Below are positions 6,207-11,327 of a DNA stretch of 11,327 bases, one piece after another (positions within the stretch are counted from its first letter, which is position 1; each line of letters starts with the position of its first letter). The notes beneath the pieces are model-generated. The model made no database searches. It saw nothing but the letters and a program-made list of their open reading frames with translations, and had not been told where the DNA came from. The translations under genes and the position numbers were made by a program. The stretch comes from Acidobacteriota bacterium. GTDB taxonomy: Bacteria > Acidobacteriota > Terriglobia > UBA7540. Location: the NCBI GenBank assembly GCA_003165615.1, contig PLWR01000395.1:1-11327 (forward strand), in the 5' to 3' direction.

Positions 6207-6698
6207 AAGAATGCCAGTCCTTCTTGTGCCAGGATATCCTGAGACTCCGCGTAATAGCGCCAAGAGCATGCCAGAGGCGCCAGCCGGCCCCCCGGGTTAA
6301 ATGATTCGATAACGGCAAAACCACTATAATTAATCTGTTGAAGAGCTTCCGCAACCTCTGCCCAGGGGAGGTGCCCGCTGCCAGGTGTTCCCCGATGCGT
6401 GTCGCTGGAATGCAGGTGAAACGAGCGATTACCCGCCAGACGGATGGCATCGCCCATCGAGCCCTCCTCGATATTCATGTGGAAAGTATCCAGGTGAATG
6501 CCTACGGCGGGATGATCCGTCAAGTCCATAAGTTCACAAGCCTGGGCTGCGGTATTGAGAATGTTGTCTTTGTACCGGTTCAATACCTCGACGCAGAAGC
6601 GCATTCCGACCTGGGCGGCGAAATCGCCGATCTGGTGCAAACACTCCGAGGCGAGATGGTAACGTGCTACGCCGTCGGATAATTTATTCCGAGTCCAT
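6185..6698 (-). pseudogene. Remnant of a sugar epimerase/isomerase (D-psicose/tagatose 3-epimerase-like TIM barrel)
   Basis: Residues encoded from about 6665 to 6185 are the C-terminal half of a xylose-isomerase-like TIM barrel. VEVLNRYKDNILNTA carries the metal Glu, VGIHLDTFHMNIEE the metal Asp-His, LHSSDTHRGTPGSGHLPW the metal His and Arg, and AVIESFNP the last metal Glu. Family members are about 280-300 residues; this half has about 160 and no good start except a TTG at 6640. An ATG at 6698, with GGGGA before it, followed by a one-base shift reads L-G-I-N-Y-P, the usual first strand of this family. The true 5' tip is therefore probably still present and about 110-130 codons between tip and C-terminal half have been lost. 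It begins just after the upstream SDR stop, as expected for an operon gene. Intact enzymes interconvert ketohexoses at C3 or isomerise hydroxypyruvate. Confidence 0.7.
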
Positions 6699-6701
6699 GC
6701 G

Positions 6702-7535
6702 CTATTTTTCCCCGACGTAATTCACCCCCCAATGTTCTTTTCTGCGCTCGCGAAAGTCCCCGGTCAATTGCAGGATGGAGGTCTGGCCTCCGTCGCAGAT
6801 GATGGTTTGGCCAATGATGTAGCGGGAGTCGTCAGAAGCGAGGAACACGGCTACGCGCCCGATATCACCGGCGTTGGCGATAAACCCTGCGGGCAGGGAC
6901 TTGCCTGCCGCCTTGACGTCAAACGAATCCCCCAGGACCTTGCGATGATTCTCCACGAACACCCAGCCCGGCGCGATGGCATTCACGCGGACTCCGCGCT
7001 GGACAAGCTCAAGCGAAAGTTCCCGGGTGTAGGCGACAATCGCCCCCTTGGTGCCGGCGTAGACCGAGTGCTCGGTCATCCCTCCATAGGCGTGCACGGA
7101 AGTGAGGTTGATCACGATTCCCTTCCCATGTTCCGCCAGCGCGGGCAGCAGAGCTTGGGTAAGGAAGAACTGGGCACGGATATTAACATGGTACAGCGTG
7201 TCAAACTGCTCCAGCGTGACCTCCTCGAAGGGAACGTTGAGCGTGATGCCGGCATTATTCACCAGCACGTCCAGCCCGCCCAGAAAAGCTGTGACGTCCT
7301 GGGCCAGCGCGCGGAGTGTTTTGGCGTCGCGGAAATCGGCCTCGAACGCTTTCGCTTTGCCGCCGTGACTCGCGATTGCCTCCACGGCCGAAACCGCGCC
7401 GGCCCGGTCCCGTCCGTAATGCACGGCGACGGCGGCGCCTTCCTTGGCAAACTCCAGAGCCACTCCCCGGCCAATTCCTGTGCCGGCGCCTGTAACCAGC
7501 ACTCGCTTGCCCTGCATGCGACCACTGTTTTCCAT
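6702..7535 (-). CDS. SDR family NAD(P)-dependent oxidoreductase
   Basis: A 277-residue classical SDR: TGAGTGIG (15-22), NNAG (93-96), Ser146, Tyr159 and Lys163. The second strand ends HYGRDR without an acidic residue, so NADP is favoured. The tail runs past the core (IICDGGQTSIL, then a basic DFRERRKEHW segment) and appears complete. It is distinct from the SDR at 4573-5355. The best start is ATG 7535, with GGGGG 8 nt upstream; ATG 7541 and a longer form from 7604 are open in frame but have poorer ribosome-binding sites. It heads the leftward operon of epimerase, Ldh and RhaT remnants. The family covers sugar, sugar-acid and 3-oxoacyl reductases; a sugar-acid step such as oxidation of a 2-keto-3-deoxy acid is plausible but unproven. 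Confidence 0.87.
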   Translation of the reverse strand: MENSGRMQGKRVLVTGAGTGIGRGVALEFAKEGAAVAVHYGRDRAGAVSAVEAIASHGGKAKAFEADFRDAKTLRALAQDVTAFLGGLDVLVNNAGITLNVPFEEVTLEQFDTLYHVNIRAQFFLTQALLPALAEHGKGIVINLTSVHAYGGMTEHSVYAGTKGAIVAYTRELSLELVQRGVRVNAIAPGWVFVENHRKVLGDSFDVKAAGKSLPAGFIANAGDIGRVAVFLASDDSRYIIGQTIICDGGQTSILQLTGDFRERRKEHWGVNYVGEK

Positions 7536-7678
7536 AGTCATTGCCCCCGTCGCGCCCGCGGCCCGAATTCTGGAACGATTCACTTTGCCTGTTCTAAACC
7601 TCAAACGTGCCCAGCACGCTGAACTGGGAATCCGGTTTTCGTCCGCGCGCTGCCCGGCAACATAACCCCGACCGCGTT

Positions 7679-8834
7679 TTAATGCAAGGTTCCAGTCAGG
7701 ATTCCTGGAAGATTCCCGTTCTGATCTGAGGGGAAGATACCGAGCGAGGCAGGCGCGTAACTTACAAAATGATAATGGGCCAGACCGTTCTTGGTGAGGT
7801 TGTCCAGTTGGGGCTGATATTTCTTTTGGACGGCGTCAACGTCAGGGGGAGCGGGCAAGTTTGCCGGGTCAGGTGCGACGGGCAAGGCGCTGGCCAACTC
7901 AATGGGTGGCGGCTTTCCAGGATTGGGCAGATGGAGACCACGTTTCGAATCCGGGAACAAGCCTGCAAGGCGAATGTCCGTGTCCTTGTTGGCAGGGGTC
8001 GGCTCGGCTGGCTTGGCTGGCGGAGCTTCGGGCATAACTGCGGCCTGAACCGGAGGCTTGGCGGGAGGGGCGACGTTTGCTTCGCTAGTCACGGGCGCAG
8101 CTTCCGCGGATTTACTCTCTGCATGTTCGGGAACCACGGCGGCATGCACCGCGTGTCCATGCTCGGATTTGTCGAGCTCCTCCACATCGAAGGTTTTTTC
8201 TCCCCTAACGCCAGCCCGAATTCCTTGCCATCCAGGTAAACTTGCGAGCGGTCGATTATCTCCTGCCGCGTGGATCGCCGATCCGTATTGAGGAAGGTCG
8301 TCACGTCGGCCTTGTCAAAAACCAGCGCCAGGATTTCCTTCCCCTCGTAACCGAACTGTTTGCTGTGCGTCCGAATGTGGAAGGCGATTTCAAACCCGAA
8401 CACATCGAAGGGGAGGTTATCGGGGAAGGATTTCGCGAGCAGAGGAAGGATGGGAATGATGATGTCATCCACAACGTGATTTGCCCGCTCGTTTTGCGTG
8501 AGCAGATCAAAATTGAATGCCGCGTTGTAATTCCCCGAGACTTTGAGAATCGTGCGATCGTGAAATTTCACGAACTCGATGCCGCGGCTGTCCGCGTCCT
8601 GATGGGTTCCGGCGCGAGCCCCACAAATCGCCGGAGCTTGAATTAAAAAGGAAACTTCCAGGCTGAAATCTCGCTATTCAAGTCCATCAACCTGTCGAGG
8701 TTCGCTTCTTCCAAGGCCTTCAAACGAGGATTTACGATTTCCTTCGGGCTCACCTGACAAGACGCAGGCGGCGGAGCCATGAGCAATAAGGCGTTGACGA
8801 TTGCGAGCGTTAGCAGGATTGGTTTTCTTGATAT
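7679..8834 (-). pseudogene. Secreted protein of unknown function, broken by two frameshifts and lacking a start codon
   Basis: Three reading frames join into one protein of about 385 residues. Segment 1 (8834-8643) is a signal peptide (RKPILLTLAIVNALLLM, ending PPASC, a poor lipobox) plus a helix. It meets TAA inside TTTTT at 8649-8645, and one more T leads into segment 2. Segment 2 (to about 8199) contains RGIEFVKFHDRTI and SGNYNAAFNFD, a beta-rich domain, then FDKADVTTFL and VYLDGKEF. At the A6 run 8199-8194 one more A leads into segment 3: a Pro/Ala-rich linker (roughly 8140-7990) and a C-terminal region ending at 7679. No ATG precedes segment 1; the expected start position reads ATA (8834-8832). 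I recognise the segment 2 domain only as a type of secreted hypothetical protein from Acidobacteriota and assign no function. Both frame breaks are single-base losses in homopolymers, so sequencing error competes with true decay. Confidence 0.65.
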
Positions 8835-8851
8835 GCCCGTGGAATTTCACC

Positions 8852-9348
8852 TCACCGAATATTTGGGCCCAGGCCGCGCGGATCGCTTAGCCGCCCTTCC
8901 TCTTCCACGGGCAGATGGGGAAGGTGCCGAAGCAGCGCTTCCGCGAAGAGTCCTCGGCCCGGCTTGGCCGGAACCCCGTGGGCCTCAAAGACTCTCACCC
9001 GTTCCATCCCACAGCTTGGTGAGTTTTCTTCAGCACATAGCCGCATAAGTTTTCCTGGGCGAGATCGCGAACGCGGCGGCCGGCATAGGCGCGCATGCCC
9101 TCGGTGTAATCGGTGCCGGTTTTGGGCATGACCAGTCGGATATCATTGCTGATGCGGACCAGGCGCAGAGTTTCCCGCGGCGTGCCCAAACCCAACTCCA
9201 CTTCCGGGCAGACCGGCACCCATACGACATATCGGCCAAAGGTTTCCACCAGGTAGGAACCGCGTTTGTGGCCACCGTCATATCGAACCTCCTGACCCAG
9301 CAGGCTCGCTGACACGCCAATGCGAATGGGAGCAGACGCCTCACTCAT
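8852..9348 (-). pseudogene. DUF523 (TudS/YbgA N-domain) protein, frameshifted and C-terminally truncated
   Basis: From ATG 9348 the DUF523 fold is clear: VRYDGGHKR (21-29), VPVCPEVE (44-51) with Cys47, TGTD and LCGYVLKK (101-108). At AAGAAAACTCACC (about 9030-9018) one A is missing. The original frame ends at 8995, while the neighbouring frame continues N-S-P-S-C-G-M-E-R, then GRGLFAEAL and LPVEEEGRLSDPR, and stops at 8852 after a few unrelated residues. The normal tail after LSDPR is absent. In addition, the first conserved Cys (usual SACLLG) is Ser15 (SASLLG). DUF523 proteins such as thiouridine/thiouracil desulfidase bind an iron-sulfur cluster through three cysteines, so this loss alone should be damaging. 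The start overlaps the tspO stop as ATGA with GGAGG 8 nt before it. Confidence 0.8.
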
Positions 9349-9824
9349 GTTTTCATCCTCCAGATCGCAGCGTTGAGAGCCGAGGCATAGGTGACCCAGG
9401 TGAGGTAAGGAACCATCAGCCAACTGGCCGTCCGAGAGACAGGCCAAAATGCGATCGTCGTCGACAGGATGAATAACCACAAAAGGGCCACCCCAAGAAA
9501 GGCAACGCCGGGGAGCCGCAAGCCGAAAAAGATACCGGACCACGCCACATTAAGCGCGAGTTGTACGGCGAAAAGGGCCAGCGGAAACTTGGCATGGGAG
9601 AATCCTGCTTGGCGCCACACCAACCATACAGCCACCGCCATACTCAGATATAGAACCGTCCACACGGGCCCGAAGACCCAGTTGGGCGGTGTCCAGGATG
9701 GCTTGCGTAGTGTGGCGTACCACGTGGTTATGGAAGGGCGTGTCAGGACGGAACCGATGCCCGCAGCGCCGAGGCAGATCCCAACCGAAACCGCCAAGGA
9801 AATCACTTGTCGGGCCGTAGTCAT
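9345..9824 (-). CDS. tspO: TspO/MBR (peripheral benzodiazepine receptor-like) membrane protein
   Basis: A 159-residue, five-helix integral membrane protein with all TspO hallmarks: KPSWTPPNWVFGPVW (41-55), the LYLSMAVAVWLVW helix, LNVAWS followed by FFG (91-101), and PYLTWVTYASALN (139-151). TspO proteins bind tetrapyrroles such as protoporphyrin IX and act in light, oxygen and stress responses. The start ATG at 9824 has GGGGG about 6 nt upstream and overlaps by one base the TAA that closes the photolyase remnant. The stop overlaps the DUF523 start (ATGA). It is thus the intact centre of a tightly packed photolyase-tspO-DUF523 operon whose two partners are damaged. Confidence 0.93.
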   Translation of the reverse strand: MTTARQVISLAVSVGICLGAAGIGSVLTRPSITTWYATLRKPSWTPPNWVFGPVWTVLYLSMAVAVWLVWRQAGFSHAKFPLALFAVQLALNVAWSGIFFGLRLPGVAFLGVALLWLFILSTTIAFWPVSRTASWLMVPYLTWVTYASALNAAIWRMKT

Positions 9825-10010
9825 TACACGCCCCCGTTTCGTGCCAACATTTTCACGCGCTCGATGTAACCCTTACTATCAAACTTCCGCTTTCAGCACC
9901 GCGGCAGGGACGATGACGTCGGCGTCCACAGTCCAGAACGGCACGCGGAGCCGCTCAGTGGCCACGGCGCGCCATCCCTCGGGTTCGCACAGGGGGTTCT
10001 CATCGCGCAA
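9824..10010 (-). pseudogene. DNA photolyase remnant (interior deleted)
   Basis: The frame descending from about 10010 reads DENPL, CEPEGWRAVATERLRV and PFWTVDADVIVP. This resembles the segment of class II-type CPD photolyases that ends the antenna domain. After VLK the frame stops (TGA near 9881). In a second frame R-K-F-D-S-K-G-Y-I-E-R-V begins at about 9886 and ends at a TAA (9826-9824) overlapping tspO. R-K-F-D is typical of the photolyase C-terminus. The FAD-binding middle (some 200 residues or more) and the first ~100 residues are absent. Photolyases repair UV-induced pyrimidine dimers with blue light; none can be made from this remnant. E. coli phr also neighbours a DUF523-containing gene (ybgA), which supports the call. 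Sequence 10011-10072 shows nothing I can assign. Confidence 0.6.
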
Positions 10011-10072
10011 ACCTGCCGACTCTTCGCCCCTTTCGCCGCAACCTTTAAAGAATAAGGTGCTGAGGCGCGAAT

Positions 10073-10792
10073 TCAATGGCTCCGTTCGGAGTTTCGGTCG
10101 AAGACCTTGCGCAAGGGGTTCACACGCTTAAACTCCGGACTGAACTCCTGGGAAAAGTGGGTACCGGTTACAAAACCAAACTGCATGTGCCCCGTCTGCA
10201 CTCCCTGCACCTGGGGACTATACCTTTTCGGATACCAGAGAGCGGAGAGCATGCCGCTGCCATAGGCACCCACGAGCTGGGGCAGGTCCAGCCGTTTATG
10301 GCCGTGCTCATCATAGGTTAGAAACGACATCACCAAAGCATGGCCGGTGCGCCGCCACAACCCCGCGCACTGACACGGGAAGTATCGTGGCTCATAGCCC
10401 AGCGCAGCGGCTCCGCCGTCGTGAATGGCGTTTTGGGTTGCCAGAAGTCCATATTGACCGGCGGTTCGCAGGCCATATCCCTTGAACCCTCCCTCCCACT
10501 CCTTGGGATAATCGGGGGCCTGGTAGGCAAGCCCAGCGCCAAAAGACACAATATAGGGCCCATAGGAGCTGAAAGTTTCATTCACGAAGAAATTCCAGCG
10601 CTCCTTCCCGGTAAGCGCCGCCGGAATGCCACTGCCAGGTACTGCTGGGGGGGTGCTGGTCTGCGATTGGGCCTCGCAATCCCTCGCCGTGGTGAGGGTC
10701 AGAAGCGGAAGCAAGGTAAAGAGGGCAACGCGGATCCCCCGGCTCGATGGCCAGGATTCGCATCGGCGGCCGTCCCCATGCTGCCCGATCAT
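10073..10792 (-). CDS. Secreted/envelope hypothetical protein of Acidobacteriota type
   Basis: A 239-residue protein with a basic N-terminus, a hydrophobic stretch (about 21-36, RVALFTLLPLLTLTTA) and a likely signal-peptidase site near 41-43, so it is exported. The mature part is rich in Gly and aromatic residues: FSSYGPYIVSFGAG, a PKEW motif, YGLRTAGQYG, YEPRYFPC, WRRTGHALVMSFLTYDEHG, VGAYGSGMLSALWYP and SQEFSPEFKR. This pattern matches a lineage-typical family I recall from Acidobacteriota, with short amphipathic segments suggestive of an outer-membrane location; function is unknown. The start at 10792 is supported by overlap with the upstream stop (ATGA) and by GAGG 6 nt before it. It is probably co-transcribed with the thioredoxin-fold gene. 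Confidence 0.78.
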   Translation of the reverse strand: MIGQHGDGRRCESWPSSRGIRVALFTLLPLLTLTTARDCEAQSQTSTPPAVPGSGIPAALTGKERWNFFVNETFSSYGPYIVSFGAGLAYQAPDYPKEWEGGFKGYGLRTAGQYGLLATQNAIHDGGAAALGYEPRYFPCQCAGLWRRTGHALVMSFLTYDEHGHKRLDLPQLVGAYGSGMLSALWYPKRYSPQVQGVQTGHMQFGFVTGTHFSQEFSPEFKRVNPLRKVFDRNSERSH

Positions 10793-11327
10793 TGCTTTCC
10801 TCGCCTCAGCGCCGCTTGCAGGCTGGCGGCCTTGGCTTCGTCGAAGTCACCTTCGGCGCGCCAAAGTACCCGTCCGGAGCGATCGACCAGGATCGCATAA
10901 ATATGCTTTTCGTCCGGAATGTTCAACGCCTTCCGGAAAGATGGCTTGTCGAGGTAGAGAGTGATAGTTCGGGCGCGAGCTTTGCGGTCAGGAATGCCGC
11001 GGCGCATCCCACTATTGATAAACCAACGGAAGAAGGGGTTCAGCTTGTCGAGGGTGGGCAGTTCGTAGTACTGGAAGCCGGAGAAGATCTCGAAGCACTT
11101 GATCTGGTGCAACCAGGTATCCACGTTTTGCTGCTGCTCACGCTGGAAGACAATCAGCAGCAGGTTGCGGTCTCCGGCAAAGTCCTCGGGAAGTGAGAAG
11201 GTTTGATTCTCCAGGTTTGAGGAGGTCAGTTTCGGAAAGGTCCCTCCCGGGGCCGCCGTTGATTTCTCTGATTTGATGTCCACAACGCCTGCCCAAGCGA
11301 GTTGGAGTGAACCCCAAAATGGAGACA
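10789..11327 (-). CDS. Thioredoxin-fold / Atp10-like protein, 5' end possibly outside window
   Basis: The frame stays open from 10789 to the right edge. The best in-window start is GTG 11283 (164 residues), but upstream codons read W-G-S-L-Q-L-A-W-A-G-V-V, a plausible end of a signal sequence, so the true start may lie beyond 11327. The body begins FPKLTSSNLENQTFSLPEDF, a peroxiredoxin/TlpA-like opening, then LLLIVFQREQQQNVDTWL. The C-terminal half has RTITLYLDKPSFRKALNIPD followed by YAILVDRSGRVLWRAEGDFD, typical of thioredoxin-like folds. There is no CxxC or peroxidatic Cys in the usual place, so a redox-active role is doubtful. The layout recalls the Atp10 family of ATP-synthase assembly factors, a tentative comparison. 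Its stop overlaps the start of the secreted protein downstream. Confidence 0.7.
   Translation of the reverse strand, partial: SPFWGSLQLAWAGVVDIKSEKSTAAPGGTFPKLTSSNLENQTFSLPEDFAGDRNLLLIVFQREQQQNVDTWLHQIKCFEIFSGFQYYELPTLDKLNPFFRWFINSGMRRGIPDRKARARTITLYLDKPSFRKALNIPDEKHIYAILVDRSGRVLWRAEGDFDEAKAASLQAALRRGKQ

Noticed and set aside
6732..7622. A 296-codon open frame on the plus strand
   Set aside because: It is exactly antisense to the well-supported SDR gene, has no recognisable motif and has an out-of-character composition; it reflects GC-rich codon bias.
8852..9046. A separate small protein gene next to DUF523
   Set aside because: Its translation from N-S-P-S-C-G-M-E-R onwards is the normal continuation of DUF523, so it is the frameshifted second half.
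9469..10131. A 220-codon plus-strand open frame across tspO and the photolyase remnant
   Set aside because: It lies antisense to tspO, has no family features, and the opposite strand is explained by conserved motifs.
10340..10900. Plus-strand open frames of up to 186 codons
   Set aside because: They are antisense to the secreted protein and the thioredoxin-fold gene, with low-complexity Arg/Pro/Gly-rich translations and no motifs.

Overview
The window looks like chromosomal DNA of a GC-rich Gram-negative bacterium, most likely an Acidobacteriota member. This assignment is an inference. It rests on two proteins that resemble secreted families I associate with that phylum (10073-10792 and the broken gene at 7679-8834), on the sugar-gene repertoire, and on the style of the intergenic palindromic repeats. 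No rRNA, tRNA, CRISPR array, transposase or phage gene is visible.

Region 1 (1-7535) is a sugar/sugar-acid catabolic neighbourhood. A leftward pair encodes an aminoglycoside-phosphotransferase-fold kinase and an enolase-family protein, with stop and start overlapping as ATGA. They diverge from a rightward RraA/HMG-aldolase-family gene across a 203 bp promoter region. Convergent with the aldolase is a long leftward series, in transcription order: SDR dehydrogenase, remnant of a D-psicose/tagatose 3-epimerase-like gene, remnant of an Ldh-family dehydrogenase, remnant of a RhaT-type L-rhamnose symporter, an HSD17B14/L-fucose-dehydrogenase-like SDR, an L-rhamnose/L-fucose mutarotase-family protein, and a D-2-hydroxyacid dehydrogenase interrupted by one in-frame amber codon. 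Together they point to uptake and non-phosphorylative oxidation of a 6-deoxyhexose (L-fucose or L-rhamnose). Aldolase, hydroxyacid dehydrogenase, kinase and enolase are candidates for the lower half of the route. The pathway is inferred from families, not demonstrated.

Region 2 (7679-10024) is heavily damaged. It holds a secreted hypothetical gene with two frameshifts, a DUF523 gene with a frameshift, a lost cysteine and a missing C-terminus, an intact TspO gene, and the two ends of a DNA photolyase whose middle is gone. The original order was probably photolyase-tspO-DUF523, a light/stress-type neighbourhood.

Region 3 (10073-11327) holds a coupled leftward pair: a thioredoxin-fold/Atp10-like protein running off the right edge, and a secreted hypothetical protein.

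The most distinctive observations are an enolase paralogue with substituted catalytic residues coupled to a kinase, an otherwise perfect dehydrogenase split by a single TAG, and a run of genes that keep both ends but have lost their interiors or carry one-base changes in homopolymers. The last pattern means either real decay or assembly error.
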